Positions 23,207 to 32,920 of a DNA stretch of 64,000 nt are shown here, piece by piece. Both the position numbers and the translations under genes were made by a program. This DNA comes from CALZJC01 sp963781065. Lineage in GTDB: Bacteria; Acidobacteriota; Thermoanaerobaculia; Multivoradales; JAHEKO01. Every line of letters begins with the position of its first letter. The first letter of the stretch is position 1. The DNA lies in the NCBI GenBank assembly GCA_963781065.1, contig CAWAET010000002.1, forward strand, positions 62,001 to 126,000, given 5' to 3'. The notes below the pieces were generated by a model, which saw nothing but the letters and a program-made list of their open reading frames with translations, did not search any database and was not told the DNA's origin.

Positions 23207-24127
23207 TCAGACCAGCGGGTGCAGGTCGCGCTCGAGCCGCGCCAGCAGCCGCCGGTTCTCGCGCCAGTCGGGCTCGTGGCGGACGAAGAGCTCGAGGTAG
23301 ACCCGCTTGCCCAGGTAGTCCTCGAGATCGAGCCGCGCCGCCTGGCCGATCTTCTTGAGCATGCTGCCGCCCTGCCCGACGACGATCTTCTTCTGCCCCG
23401 CGCGCTCGACCAGGATGGTGGCGTGGAGCCGCAACAGCCCGGCGCTCTCCTGCCAGTCTTCGATCAGCACCGCGGTGGTGAACGGCAGCTCGTCGTGGGT
23501 ATGGTGCAGCAGCTTCTCGCGGATCCGTTCGGCGACCAGGAAGCGCTCGGGATGGACGGTGAGCAGCTCGGGGTCGTAGAGGGGCTCGCCCGGCGGCATC
23601 AGGCCCCACAGGACCTCCAGCAGGCGGTCGATGCCGTCGCCGCTGCGGGCGCTAAGCGGCACGATGTCTCCGAAGCCGCCGGCCTCGGCGTAGATCGCGA
23701 TCCGCGGCAGCAGGCTCGGCTTGCGCATCAGGTCGATCTTGTTCAACGCCACCACCTTGGGCGTCGGCGACTTACCGACCAGCTCCAGCAGATAACGGTC
23801 GCCGCCGCCAAAGGGCTGGCTGGCATCGACGATCATGCAGACCGCGTCGGCTTCACCCAGGCTGTCGGTGGCCTCCCGCACCATCTGCCGGTTCATCCGA
23901 TGCAGCGGCCGATGGACTCCCGGCGTGTCCAGCAGAACCATCTGTCCGCGAGGCTCGCTGAGGATGCCGACCAGCCGGTGGCGGGTGGTCTGCGGCCGAT
24001 CCGAGACGATGGCCAGCTTCTCGCCCAGCAACCGGTTGAGCAGCGTCGACTTGCCGGCGTTGGGGCGCCCGACCAGGGTCACGGTGCCCGCGCGCGGCTC
24101 CGGCTCCGCCGCCCGATCGGCGCTCAA
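23207..24127 (-). CDS. era: GTPase Era
   Basis: Essential GTPase for 16S rRNA and 30S subunit maturation (306 residues). The G domain has G1 GRPNAGKST, G2 region TTRHRLVGI, G3 DTPGVHRP, and G4 NKID. The C-terminal KH RNA-binding domain is recognisable from IVVGQGGSMLKKIG to FVRHEPDWRENRRLL. The start is a TTG overlapping the stop of the upstream CorC-like gene (TTGA), which indicates translational coupling. It is the last gene of the block that starts at the DUF2064 transferase. Confidence 0.95.
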   Translation of the reverse strand: MSADRAAEPEPRAGTVTLVGRPNAGKSTLLNRLLGEKLAIVSDRPQTTRHRLVGILSEPRGQMVLLDTPGVHRPLHRMNRQMVREATDSLGEADAVCMIVDASQPFGGGDRYLLELVGKSPTPKVVALNKIDLMRKPSLLPRIAIYAEAGGFGDIVPLSARSGDGIDRLLEVLWGLMPPGEPLYDPELLTVHPERFLVAERIREKLLHHTHDELPFTTAVLIEDWQESAGLLRLHATILVERAGQKKIVVGQGGSMLKKIGQAARLDLEDYLGKRVYLELFVRHEPDWRENRRLLARLERDLHPLV

Positions 24128-25371
24128 GCGCTCTCCTCCGGGGCGGCCGAAACCGGCCGCACGACCACCGACTTGATTCGCCGGCCCTCCACCCGCTTGA
24201 CCTCCAGCTCGAGCCCAAAGGCCTCGATACGCTGGCCGGCTTCGGCCAGGCGGCCGAGCCGGCTGAACACCAGGCCGCCCACGGTCTCGACCGGCTCGTC
24301 GCCGACGTCCGCCCCGAACAGGACGTGCAGACTGTCGACCGGCGTCGCCCCATCGAGCTTCCAGCTGCCGTCGGGCAGCTCCTCGTTGGCCTTCGGCATC
24401 TCCTCGTGCTCATCGACGATCTCGCCGACGATCTCCTCCAGCAGATCCTCGACGGTGGCCATGCCGACCGTGCCACCGAACTCATCGACCACGATGGCGA
24501 GTTGCTGGCGAGAGGTCTGGAACTCCCGCAACAGCTCGTTGAGCGGCTTGGTCTCCGGAACCACGTAGGGCGGCATCGCGAGCTCGACGGCCTTCGGCGC
24601 CGTCGGCGCCTGCAGACCGGCGAGCAGATCGCGTAGGTGCAGCACCCCGACGATCTGGTCGACCGAGTCGCGGTAGAGGGGAATCCGGGTGTGCTTGGAC
24701 TCCAGGAAGAGGTCGGTCAGGGCGTCCAGGCGCATGTCGCTCGGGGCCGCCACCATGTCGATACGCGGGGTGATCACGCTCTTGACCGCGGCGTCACCGA
24801 AGTCGATCACCCGCATGATCAGGTCGTCTTCGCCCGGTTCGAGAATCCCCTCGCGGGTGCCGACGTCGATGTACGCCTCGATCTCTCCCTCAGAGACCTG
24901 GTCCTCGTCCTCCCGGCGATCGGTCATCGGGCCGCCCAGCGGGGCCGCCATCAGCGCCACCAGCGGGCCCAGCAGCGCCAAGGCCGAGCGGTAGCCGCGG
25001 GTCAGACTTCGCAGCGCCATCTCGGGATCGCGGCTCATCAGCACGCGGTTGAGGGCCTCGAGCAGGGCGAGCCAAACCACCATCGTGGCGAGTGCCGAGC
25101 CGACGCCGATCTCCCGCAGCAGGGCGAGGAACAGCAACAGCATGGCCACGCGGGCCAGCAGGCTGAGCAGGAAACGGAACGCCGCCAGATGGGGCGGCGA
25201 CTCGTTGAGCCGCTGCAGTCGCCCCCCGGACTCCTCCACCCAGTGGCGCAGGCGGATCGACCCGGCGCGCTCGAGCACGGACGCCAGCACCGCCAGCAGG
25301 CCGGTTGCCAGCAGCAGGACGGCCAGGCCCGGCCACACCAGATAGGCCGACATTCCGGCTTCGGCCGCCAT
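24124..25371 (-). CDS. CorC/HlyC-family CBS-domain membrane protein
   Basis: The product is 415 residues with three to four N-terminal membrane helices (CNNM/DUF21-like but divergent), then two CBS domains starting after ITPRIDMVAAPSD and at YVVPETKPLNELLREF, and a C-terminal CorC_HlyC domain (DGSWKLDGATPVDSL, ETVGGLVFSRLG). Family members are linked to Mg/Co efflux or membrane integrity. The ATG at 25371 overlaps the ybeY stop (TGATG), and a second Met lies at 25353. The order phoH-ybeY-corC-era is a common bacterial cluster. Confidence 0.88.
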   Translation of the reverse strand: MAAEAGMSAYLVWPGLAVLLLATGLLAVLASVLERAGSIRLRHWVEESGGRLQRLNESPPHLAAFRFLLSLLARVAMLLLFLALLREIGVGSALATMVVWLALLEALNRVLMSRDPEMALRSLTRGYRSALALLGPLVALMAAPLGGPMTDRREDEDQVSEGEIEAYIDVGTREGILEPGEDDLIMRVIDFGDAAVKSVITPRIDMVAAPSDMRLDALTDLFLESKHTRIPLYRDSVDQIVGVLHLRDLLAGLQAPTAPKAVELAMPPYVVPETKPLNELLREFQTSRQQLAIVVDEFGGTVGMATVEDLLEEIVGEIVDEHEEMPKANEELPDGSWKLDGATPVDSLHVLFGADVGDEPVETVGGLVFSRLGRLAEAGQRIEAFGLELEVKRVEGRRIKSVVVRPVSAAPEESA

Positions 25372-25823
25372 CAGCCGATCCAGCGCCGCCGCAGACGCCG
25401 CTCCAGTCGTTCCATCTCGCCGGCGTCGGTCTCGTGATCGTGCCCCAGGCAGTGCAGCACGCCGTGCAGCAGCAGGGTCTTGAGCTCGGACTCCGGGCCG
25501 TGGCCGGCGCGTCGCGCCTGGGCGCGGGCGACCGCCGGGCAGACCACGATGTCGCCCAGATGAAGTCCCTCGGGCCCGGCCTCGCCCGGAAAGGAGAGCA
25601 CGTCGGTGGGCTCCGGCCGGCCGCGAAAGCGCCCGTTGAGCTCGGCACACTCGCGCCGCGAGACCAGCCGCACGCCGAGGCTGCCGGCCTCGGGCGCCAA
25701 CTCGCCGAGCAGCCGCTCGAGCCACTCCCGGGGCAAGCCCAGGTTGGATCGGGCGGGATTCTGCCAGGCGATCTCGGGCCGGCCGGCGGCCGGCGCCAGG
25801 GGGCGCTCAGCCACGGTCGCCAT
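25371..25823 (-). CDS. ybeY: Endoribonuclease YbeY (rRNA maturation factor)
   Basis: Metal-dependent RNase for 16S rRNA 3' maturation and 70S quality control. The 150-residue product has the defining zinc motif HGVLHCLGHDH (HxxHxxxxxH), near residues 118-128, preceded by ELNGRFRGRPEPTDVLSFP. The ATG at 25823 is chosen over an upstream in-frame start because it gives the family's usual length and still overlaps phoH by 17 bp. Confidence 0.93.
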   Translation of the reverse strand: MATVAERPLAPAAGRPEIAWQNPARSNLGLPREWLERLLGELAPEAGSLGVRLVSRRECAELNGRFRGRPEPTDVLSFPGEAGPEGLHLGDIVVCPAVARAQARRAGHGPESELKTLLLHGVLHCLGHDHETDAGEMERLERRLRRRWIG

Positions 25824-26781
25824 TGTGGCCCCCCTTCTGGCGGCCGTGGCCGTAGCGGTCGTAGGCGCGGACGATCGCCTGCACCAGCTTGTGCCGCACC
25901 ACGTCGCGCTCGCCAAACTCGACGAACTTGATCCCCGCCACCCCGTCCAGCACCTGCCGCACCTCGTTGAGGCCCGAAACCTTGCCCTGCAGGTCGATCT
26001 GGGTGACGTCGCCGTTGATCACCGCCTTGGAGTTGAAGCCGATCCGGGTGAGGAACATCTTCATCTGCTCGCTGGTGGTGTTCTGGGCCTCGTCCAGGAT
26101 GATGAAGCTCTCGTTCAGCGTGCGGCCGCGCATGAAGGCGATCGGCGCCACCTCGATCGTGTTGCGCTCCATCATCCGCGCTACCTTGTCGAAGCCCAGG
26201 ATGTCGTAGAGAGCGTCGTACAGCGGCCGCAGGTAGGGGTTGACCTTCTCGACCAGGTCGCCGGGCAGAAAGCCCAGCCGCTCGCCGGCCTCCACCGCCG
26301 GCCGCGCCAGGATGATCCGCTTGACCTGCTGCTCGAGCAGCAGCGCCGCCGCCATGGCGACCGCCAGATAGGTCTTGCCGGTCCCGGCGGGGCCGATCGA
26401 GATCACCAGGTCGTAGTCGATCATCGCCCGCAGGTAGAGCTGCTGGTTGAGGCTGCGTGGCGTCACCTTTCGCCGCACCGCCGCCAGCACGCCGTCGGCC
26501 AGGAAGAAGTCGAGCAGCGACGCCTCCGGCGACTCCTGGATCACCCGGATGGCGGTCTCGACATCGACCGGCTTGAGCTGGTAGCCGGTCTCGAGCAGGG
26601 CCCCGAGCTGCAACAGCAGGTGCTCGACCACCGGCGCCGCCTCGGCGTCGCCGTTGATCTGCAGCCGGTTGCCGCGCGCCGCCAGCCGCACCTCGAACGC
26701 CTGCTCGATGCGCTTCAGGTTCTCGTCATGGGTGCCGAAGAGCGATTCGATGCCGCGCTCCGGCAGGGTCAGCTGGGCCAT
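25807..26781 (-). CDS. PhoH-like ATPase (PhoH/YbeZ family)
   Basis: Cytosolic P-loop ATPase, 324 residues, that often works with YbeY in RNA processing. It has an N-terminal KH-like region (GTHDENLKRIEQAFEVRL), Walker A GPAGTGKT near residue 132, ILARPAVEAGERLGFLPGD, and Walker B FIILDEAQNTT. The Gly/Asn tail overlaps the ybeY start. It begins 9 bp after the dehydrogenase gene. Confidence 0.92.
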   Translation of the reverse strand: MAQLTLPERGIESLFGTHDENLKRIEQAFEVRLAARGNRLQINGDAEAAPVVEHLLLQLGALLETGYQLKPVDVETAIRVIQESPEASLLDFFLADGVLAAVRRKVTPRSLNQQLYLRAMIDYDLVISIGPAGTGKTYLAVAMAAALLLEQQVKRIILARPAVEAGERLGFLPGDLVEKVNPYLRPLYDALYDILGFDKVARMMERNTIEVAPIAFMRGRTLNESFIILDEAQNTTSEQMKMFLTRIGFNSKAVINGDVTQIDLQGKVSGLNEVRQVLDGVAGIKFVEFGERDVVRHKLVQAIVRAYDRYGHGRQKGGHNGDRG

Positions 26782-26790
26782 TCGCGGGCG

Positions 26791-27645
26791 CTACTTGGCG
26801 TAGTCGTAGAAGCCGCGGCCGCTCTTGCGCCCGTTGTGGCCCGCCAGCACCATCCGCTTGAGCAGCGGCGGCGGCGCGAACCGCTTCTCCCGGTACTCCT
26901 CGAACATGATGTTGGCGATGAAATAGGTGGTGTCGAGACCGACGAAGTCGAGCAGCGTCAGCGGTCCCATCGGATGGCCGCACCCGAGCTGCATCGCCTG
27001 GTCGATGTCTTCGATCGAGCCGACGCCCTCCTCGACCGCGCGGATGGCGTCGAGCAGGTAGGGCACCAGCAGCCGGTTGACGATGAACCCCGAGTTGTCC
27101 CGCGCCAGGACCGGCTGCTTGCCGACCGCCCGGACGAACTCCTGTGCCGCGGCGACCGTCTCCTCCGAGGTGCCCATCACCCGCACGATCTCCACCAGCT
27201 TCATCACCGGCACCGGGTTGAAGAAGTGCAGGCCGATGAAGCGGTCGGTGCGCTCGGTGGCGGCCGCCAGCTCGGTGATGGTCAGCGACGAGGTGTTGCT
27301 GGCGAAGATGGCGGCCGGCTGCACCGTCCGGTCGAGCTCGGCGAAGGTGGCGGTCTTGACCTCCAGGTTCTCGACGATCGCCTCGATCACCAGGTCGGCA
27401 TCGGCCAGATCGGCGATCCGGGTGGTGCCGGAGATCCGCCCGAGGATCTCGTCCACCTGCTTCTCGTCCAGCTTGCCCTTGGCCGCGGCGCGGCCGAGCG
27501 ACTTGCGGATCCTGCCCAGCCCCGCCTCGAGCAGCTCGTCATCGACCTCGCGAACGGTCGTCTCGAGCCCCGCCCGGGCGCAAACCTCGGCGATCCCCGA
27601 ACCCATCAGGCCGCACCCCAGCACGGCCACTTTCTCTATCGTCAT
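26791..27645 (-). CDS. 3-hydroxybutyryl-CoA dehydrogenase family protein
   Basis: NAD(P)-dependent oxidation of 3-hydroxyacyl-CoA, or the reverse reduction. The 284-residue single-function form has Rossmann motif VLGCGLMGSGIAE, SNTSSLTITELA, HFFNPVPVMKLVE with the catalytic His, and NSGFIVNRLL plus the C-terminal GPLTLLDFVGLDT dimer domain ending GRGFYDYAK. The ATG follows AAAGGAG. It fits beta-oxidation together with the long acyl-CoA dehydrogenase in this window, or butyrate-type metabolism. Confidence 0.93.
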   Translation of the reverse strand: MTIEKVAVLGCGLMGSGIAEVCARAGLETTVREVDDELLEAGLGRIRKSLGRAAAKGKLDEKQVDEILGRISGTTRIADLADADLVIEAIVENLEVKTATFAELDRTVQPAAIFASNTSSLTITELAAATERTDRFIGLHFFNPVPVMKLVEIVRVMGTSEETVAAAQEFVRAVGKQPVLARDNSGFIVNRLLVPYLLDAIRAVEEGVGSIEDIDQAMQLGCGHPMGPLTLLDFVGLDTTYFIANIMFEEYREKRFAPPPLLKRMVLAGHNGRKSGRGFYDYAK

Positions 27646-27679
27646 CTCGACTCTCCTTTGCCTATCTGCCTGCGGCCAC

Positions 27680-28096
27680 CTAGTCTATCCGCCGCTCGCG
27701 GATCGAGCGCTCCTCGCCTTGCCGGTGGAGCTCCAGCCAGACGCCGGCCGCGACCGGACAGGGCAGCCGTTCGGCCCACTCCACCGCCTTGATCCCCGGC
27801 CCCGCCAGGATCTCCTCGACGCCGAGCGCCGCCGCCTCCTCGGGCTCGAGCCGGTAGAGGTCGACGTGGGTGAGCGGCCGGCGGCCGCCGTGGTGCTCGC
27901 GCACCACGGTAAAGGTCGGCGACTGGACGTGGCGCGGGTCGATCCCCAGCGCCGCGGCCAGACCCTGGACGAGCACGGTCTTGCCGGCGCCGAGGTCGCC
28001 GCTCAACAGCAGGACGCCGTCGGGCTCCAGCTCGCCCGCCAGCAGGGCTCCGATCTCTCGCGTCTCGGCCTCGGTCCGCGAGCGCCAGCTCCTCAT
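27680..28096 (-). CDS. tsaE: tRNA threonylcarbamoyladenosine biosynthesis ATPase TsaE
   Basis: P-loop ATPase needed with TsaB and TsaD for t6A37 on ANN-decoding tRNAs. The 138-residue product has Walker A GDLGAGKT near residues 33-40, SPTFTVVREH (switch), HVDLYRL with the conserved Asp, and a VEWAERLP motif. Its ATG overlaps the stop of nnr (ATGA). Confidence 0.93.
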   Translation of the reverse strand: MRSWRSRTEAETREIGALLAGELEPDGVLLLSGDLGAGKTVLVQGLAAALGIDPRHVQSPTFTVVREHHGGRRPLTHVDLYRLEPEEAAALGVEEILAGPGIKAVEWAERLPCPVAAGVWLELHRQGEERSIRERRID

Positions 28097-29635
28097 GCGC
28101 GGCTCAGACGGTCAAACGCGGCGCCCAGGTGATCCAGCAGATCGCCGGCCGCCAGGGCGGTCATGCCGTATGTCTCCACCGCCAGATCGCCGGCCAGGCC
28201 GTGCAGAAAGACCCCCAGCTGCGCCGCCGCCTCCGGCTCGTAGCCCTGCGCCACCAGCGCCGCCAGGATGCCGGTGAGCACGTCGCCGCTGCCGCCCGTG
28301 GCCATGCCCGGGTTGCCGGTCGGGTTGACCCAGACGCGCCCCTCCGGGTCGGCCACCAACGACAGATGGCCCTTGAGAACGACCACCGCCCGGGCCGCCA
28401 CGGCGGCCTGCCGCGCGGCGCCGACCCGGTCGGCCAGAATCTGCCCGACCTCGACTCCCAGCAGCCGCGCCAGCTCGCCCGGGTGCGGCGTCAGCACCGT
28501 CGGCGCGGCGCGCGCGGACAGCGCCTCCGGCTGGCCGGCGAAGGCGTTGAGCCCGTCGGCGTCGATCACCAGCGGCAGGCGCGCCTCGCGTGCAGACCCG
28601 CCGGATGACCTCCACCGTCGACGGCTCGAGGCCGAGGCCCGGCCCCAGCGCCAGCACCTCCTTGCCGGCCGCCGCCGCCAGCAGTTGGTCGGCGGCGGCC
28701 GCCGCCAGCCCGGCGCCGCTCACCGCAAGCGGCAGGGTCATCGACTCGAGCGAAGCGCCGTCCACCACCGGCAGGATCGGCTCCGGCACGGCCACCGTCA
28801 CCAGCCCGGCGCCGCCCCGAACCGCGCCGCGAGCGGCGAGGATTGCCGCCCCTGCCTTGCCGGGACCGCCGGCGCACAGCAGAACGTGCCCGAAGTCACC
28901 CTTGTGGCCGTCGGCGGGCCGCGGCATGAGCAGCGTCGCCAGCTCCATCGCCTGCAGCAGAAAGAGGTCGCCGGCGGCCGCCTCTACCAGCTCGGGCGGG
29001 ATGCCCAGGTCGGCGACCACCACCTCGCCCATCGAGTCGGAGGCGGGCGGCAGGACGTGCGCCACCTTGACCGCCGCGAAAGTGACGGTCAGCTCGGCCT
29101 CGAGATGCGGCCCGGGTATCAGCTGGCTGCCGCCGTTCAGACCGCTTGGCAGATCCACCGCCAGGCGCGGCACCGGCAGCCGGTTCAGGGCCTCCACCAG
29201 CTCGGCGACCGGACCCTCGAGCGGTCGGCTCAGGCCGGTGCCAAAAAGAGCGTCGATCACCAGGTCGGACTCGGCCGCGGCGGCAATCAGCCGCCGCTCG
29301 CCGCCGGGCTCGGACGTCCGGCGAATCTCGAGCCCCTGGTTGCGGCAGATCGCCAGCTGGATGCCGGCGTCCCCCGCGGGCTCGCGCTCGCCGACCAGGA
29401 AGACCCGCACCAGGTAGCCGCGGATCGCGAGGTGGCGCGCCGCCGCCAGACCGTCGCCGCCGTTGTTGCCCGGGCCGCAGACCACCGTCACCGTGGCGGC
29501 CTCCGGGAACCGCTCGGCCAGGGCGTCGACGACGCCGATGGCGGCGTTCTCCATCAGCACCAGGCTGGGAATGCCGACCTCTTCGATCGCCGCCCGGTCG
29601 ACGGCGCGCATCGCCTCCGGGGTCAGGATCTTCAC
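28093..29635 (-). CDS. nnr: Bifunctional NAD(P)H-hydrate epimerase/dehydratase, one apparent +1 frameshift
   Basis: Repairs hydrated NAD(P)H. The N-terminal epimerase (YjeF_N) has ENAAIGVVDAL, GPGNNGGDGLAAARHL and VDLPSGLNGG. The C-terminal ADP/ATP-dependent dehydratase (ribokinase fold) has KGDFGHVLLCAGG, LALGPGLG, and, in another frame, IDADGLNAFAGQ, LTPHPGELARLLG and NPTGNPGMATGGSGDVLTG. Removing one base near 28588 joins VIRRVCT to EARLPLVIDADG, giving 513 residues. GTG at 29635 is chosen because it overlaps the preceding stop (GTGA) and yields the typical MKILTPEAMRAVD start. The extra base is probably a sequence error. Confidence 0.88.
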
Positions 29636-30291
29636 AGCCTGCCCCACGACGAAAGCAACTCGCGAGTGCGCGGACAGGCGGCGCCGCCGGCGGCCATCGC
29701 GAGGGCGAGCCGCCGCAGGTCCTCCGGCTGATCGACGTCGGCCCAGGGCTCGAGCAACGACGGCTCGAGGCCCAGCGACCGGCAGCGCTCGATCGTCTGG
29801 CCCAGGACCCGCGAGGTGCTCCAGTCGATGCCGGCAAACAGCTCCGGCAGCAACCGCTCGCTGCGGACGGCGATCAAGTAGTAGCCGCCGTCCTCGGCGG
29901 GCCCCAGCACCACCGGGGCGCCGGCCGCCAGGCGGTCGAAGGCCTCCTCCACCCGAGCCCGCGGCAGATCCGGATGGTCGCTGCCGATCGCGGCCACCGC
30001 GGCGTGGCCCGCGGCACAGGCAGCGAGGCCGCGATAGAGCCGCTCGCCCAGGTCCGCGCCGCTCTGGCGTAGGGCGGGAATCCCTGTCCGCGGGAGCTCG
30101 GCGTCACCGTCCATCGCCCAGGCGATGCGCAGCTCATAAGGCCCCTCCCGCAGCCGTTCCACCAGGTCGTCGACGAACGCGGCATGCAGCCGCGCCGCCT
30201 CGCCGGCGCTCAACTCGCCAATCAGACGGGTCTTGACGCGGCCGGGAACGGCTGGCTTGGTGAAGAGGACGAGGCAGTGGTCGAACGCCAC
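29632..30291 (-). CDS. DUF2064 / TIGR04282-type glycosyltransferase-fold protein
   Basis: The 219-residue product has the GT-A-like nucleotide-diphospho-sugar fold of this family: FTKPAVPGRVKTRL near the start, IGSDHPDLP with the metal-binding Asp, LGPAEDGGYYLIAV, and WADVDQPEDLRRL at the end. Relatives occur in arsenosugar or other glycolipid pathways, but no arsenic genes are visible here, so substrate is unknown. It is the first gene of the block down to era and overlaps nnr by 4 bp. Confidence 0.85.
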   Translation of the reverse strand: MAFDHCLVLFTKPAVPGRVKTRLIGELSAGEAARLHAAFVDDLVERLREGPYELRIAWAMDGDAELPRTGIPALRQSGADLGERLYRGLAACAAGHAAVAAIGSDHPDLPRARVEEAFDRLAAGAPVVLGPAEDGGYYLIAVRSERLLPELFAGIDWSTSRVLGQTIERCRSLGLEPSLLEPWADVDQPEDLRRLALAMAAGGAACPRTRELLSSWGRL

Positions 30292-30329
30292 GCTCAGATC
30301 CTACCGCGACAAGCGTCGCGAAAGTGCGT

Positions 30330-30335
30330 TAGAAT
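30330..30335 (+). promoter_or_regulatory. Possible -10 element (TAGAAT)
   Basis: TAGAAT in TGCGTTAGAAT lies 73 bp before the DUF4177-like gene, in an unusually AT-rich patch. The region 17 bp upstream (GACAAG) is a poor -35. The same hexamer occurs upstream of the 5'-nucleotidase (57641) and tyrA (62555). Confidence 0.3.
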
Positions 30336-30402
30336 TGTTGTAATAGTCAAGAGGCGCAGGGGCATGCCAGCCGGGTGAGCCGTCGGGAGAAGGAGAGTGG
30401 CG

Positions 30403-30597
30403 ATGACGCGATGGGAATACCACATCATCAACATCCGCAGCGAGAACTACCGCCTGGATCCCCAGGCCGTCGTTCCGCTCAACGCCTTGGGCGCCGAGGG
30501 ATGGGAGTTGATCTCGATCACCTCGGTGAACTTCAAGAGCGGCGCCACCGACAACATCGCCATGGTCTTCAAGCGGCCACAGGCCGCCGGCGTCTGA
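30403..30597 (+). CDS. Small DUF4177-like protein
   Basis: The product is 64 residues, WEYHIINI followed by a helix and GAEGWELISI and a final strand VFKRP. This is the pattern of DUF4177 proteins, small cytosolic proteins of unknown role. The ATG at 30403 sits 7 nt after AAGGAG and is preferred to the GTG at 30397. It stands alone on the plus strand between two minus-strand groups. Confidence 0.75.
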   Translation: MTRWEYHIINIRSENYRLDPQAVVPLNALGAEGWELISITSVNFKSGATDNIAMVFKRPQAAGV

Positions 30598-30604
30598 CGT
30601 CGGC

Positions 30605-31078
30605 CTAGTCGGAGGCTCTGTCGGCCTCGTCCGCCGCGTCCGCTTCCGCGACGGCGGCTCCGCCGTGGTGCGGCCCGCCAGGCCGGCCCGCGGGGAACTG
30701 GTCCTGCCACCAATCCCGGTGGCTCGTCCAGCGGCGCTCCAGCAGTTCCGCGGGGCTCTCCAGCCGCCGCAGCCGGCGCCAACCGATGGCGGCCAGCAGC
30801 ACCACGACCAGCAGCGCCACGGCCAACACGGCGCCGACGGCGCCCCACCGCGGCAGCCACCTGGTGGCCACCTCCACCGCCAGATAGATCGCCAGGCCAA
30901 TCGCCCAGAACAGGCCGAACAGCGCCGCCGCGAGCAGCAGCAATGCGCCGCCCAGCCGGCGGCCGCTGCGCGAGAAGTCATCGCCGAGGGCGGCCAGCTC
31001 GGCCCGCGCCAGCTCGCTGAAGGCGCCGCCCAGGGCCTGCACCGACGCTCGCCAGCCTGCCAGTAGTCTCCGCCGCAC
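30605..31078 (-). CDS. Holin-X-like (phage holin superfamily III) membrane protein
   Basis: The 157-residue product has an N-terminal amphipathic helical region (SELARAELAALGDDFSRSG), two membrane helices (LLLLAAALFGLFWAIGLAIY and VLAVALLVVVLLAAIGW), and a charged Trp/Asp-rich tail. This is the layout of the putative holin-X family, which is widespread in non-phage genomes and probably structural. Start is GTG. No phage genes surround it, so a lytic role is not implied. Confidence 0.6.
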   Translation of the reverse strand: MRRRLLAGWRASVQALGGAFSELARAELAALGDDFSRSGRRLGGALLLLAAALFGLFWAIGLAIYLAVEVATRWLPRWGAVGAVLAVALLVVVLLAAIGWRRLRRLESPAELLERRWTSHRDWWQDQFPAGRPGGPHHGGAAVAEADAADEADRASD

Positions 31079-31125
31079 GATCTAGCCCGCCTCTCTCGCT
31101 GCCGCTTCGGCCGCGCACCCGCTCA

Positions 31126-32872
31126 TCAGGTGCCCACCTGGATGATCTGGGAGATGAACGCCGTCTCGGCGCCGATCTCGTCGCGGATGCCGATGGCGAC
31201 CCGGTGGCCGCCGGGACGCATCAGCAGCCTCATCGCGTAGTGGAAGTCGGCGCCGAGGGCCTGCTCGATCTCGGCCAGCGGGATGCGGATCGGCACCAGC
31301 TCCTCCTGGACGTCGGCGATCGCGCCCTCCTCGTCCATCGCCGCCACGAACAGCTTGACCCGCGCCTCGTGAAACTCGGGCCGGGGCACCAGGGTGACCT
31401 TGCCGATCGGGATCGAAACCACCAGGTCCACCAGGTAGTTGCCGCGCTCGTGGGGCTGCTGGCCGCCCACCCGCAACGCGATACCCATCGGGTTGCGATC
31501 GAATCCGTAACGCAGGGTCGACAGGGTGCTGTCGGCCATCCGTGCCGGCAACGGCTTGTCGCGGTAGCCGTGGCGGTGGCGCACGCGCAACCCCTTGCGC
31601 CCCGCCACCTTGACCTCGATCTTGTGAAAGCGGCTGTCGCCGCTGTGGGCGGGCAGGTAGCCCAGCGAGTAGTAGGTGCCGAAGTCCGACGCCACCCGCT
31701 CCAGCCCGTCCCCGATGTCGTTGGTGTTGAAGATCGCCGTGCCGCCGGTGCGCTGGGCCATGAACAGCAGCGGGCTCTGCAGGTTGTGGATCTGCATCGA
31801 CTCGGCCACCTGCCACAGGCCCGGGGTGCTGCTGCCGCGCCGGCTGCTCGCCGCGGTGTTGGAGAAGGCGACGCGCAGGCCCGCCGCGTCGATGGTGTAG
31901 AAGGTCACCTCGTTGGTATTGGCGGCGTCGGTCAGCCGGGTGAACTTGCGGCTCAGGTCGAAGTCGCGCATCCGCGACAGCACGCTGGTGTCCTGGAACT
32001 TGTGCTGCAGGGCGTGGAAGAGGTCCTCGCCCGGCGTCATGGGCAGGCCGTCGCTGACGTAGAGCAGCGCCTTGCGCCCCGGGATGCCGGCCAACGAGTC
32101 GACCACTTCGCGCAGCCCGTCGAGGGCGAAGGTCATGTCGTTGTAGCGCGACTCGGCGAACTGCTGGACCCGATAGCCCACCTGGTTGATACCCCCGGCT
32201 TCCTCGATCTCCCGCATCAGCTCGCCGTGCTCGGAGTCGTACCCCAAGGCGAAGCCGGAGAGCTTCTCGAGGTCGAACAGGGCGGCCGCGATCAGGTCCG
32301 GGCTGCTGGTGAAGGGGTGCCGGTAGTGGAGCGTTCGGTCGTAGGTGACCAGCATCACGCGATCGCCGCGCTGGAGCTTGTTGGAGAGGAAGTCGCGCAG
32401 CCGGGTGAACACCCGGTTGCGGTTGAACGGCCGGATGTTGAAGTTGTCGACGTAGACGACGAGATGCAGCTGCTGATCTTCCGGCTGCGCCTCGGGCGTC
32501 AGCGGCGGCGCGGGCTCGGCCGGCGGCGGCGAGGCGGCGGCGACGATCGGTTGCCGTCCCTCGACGGCGAAGAAGTTGCTGATCTTGATCGGCCGCTTGT
32601 CCTCGAAGAGCTCGAAGTCGTCGACTCCCAGACCGGTGATCGGGTTGCCCTTCTTGTCGGTGACGAAGACCTGGACGTTGACGACGTTGACGTCGACCGT
32701 CTCGAAGAAGACCTCCTCGCCGCTGACCTCCGCACCGCCCTCGACGGCCGGCGGCGGCTCGGCGGCTGGTCCGGTCACGGGCCCGGTCGCGGGCTCCTTG
32801 GGCGACCGCGGCCCCGGCCAGCGCCAAAGCGAGAAGGGCCCAGAGCTTGCTGTCGCGACGCGCGGCTCTCAT
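31126..32872 (-). CDS. Secreted VWA-related protein of the acidobacterial family, copy 1; apparent +1 frameshift after the signal peptide
   Basis: The signal peptide MRAARRDSKLWALLALALA lies in one frame and the mature protein in another. Removing one G/C near 32800 joins them into a 581-residue exported protein. The mature part begins with a small domain (NVVNVQVFVTDKKGNPITGL, DDFELFEDKRPI) and then a von Willebrand A-like domain (LVVYVDNFNIRPFNRN; KALLYVSDGLPMTPG). A C-terminal beta region includes YYSLGYLPAHSGDSRFHKIEVKV. These features match the VWA-related family that is multiplied in Acidobacteriota. Role unknown; possibly surface or adhesion. A paralog lies immediately upstream on the same strand. 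Confidence 0.8.
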
Positions 32873-32920
32873 TGCAGGGGTCCGACGAGGCCGGCAGGAC
32901 GCCCGACCGCCGGGGCGGCC

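Noticed and set aside
29632..30291. Arsenosugar biosynthesis locus
   Set aside because: The TIGR04282-like transferase is alone; no arsS, arsM or other arsenic gene is present.
30605..31078. Holin-like protein as evidence of a prophage
   Set aside because: No integrase, capsid, tail or lysin gene is nearby. Holin-X-like proteins are common in ordinary bacterial genomes.
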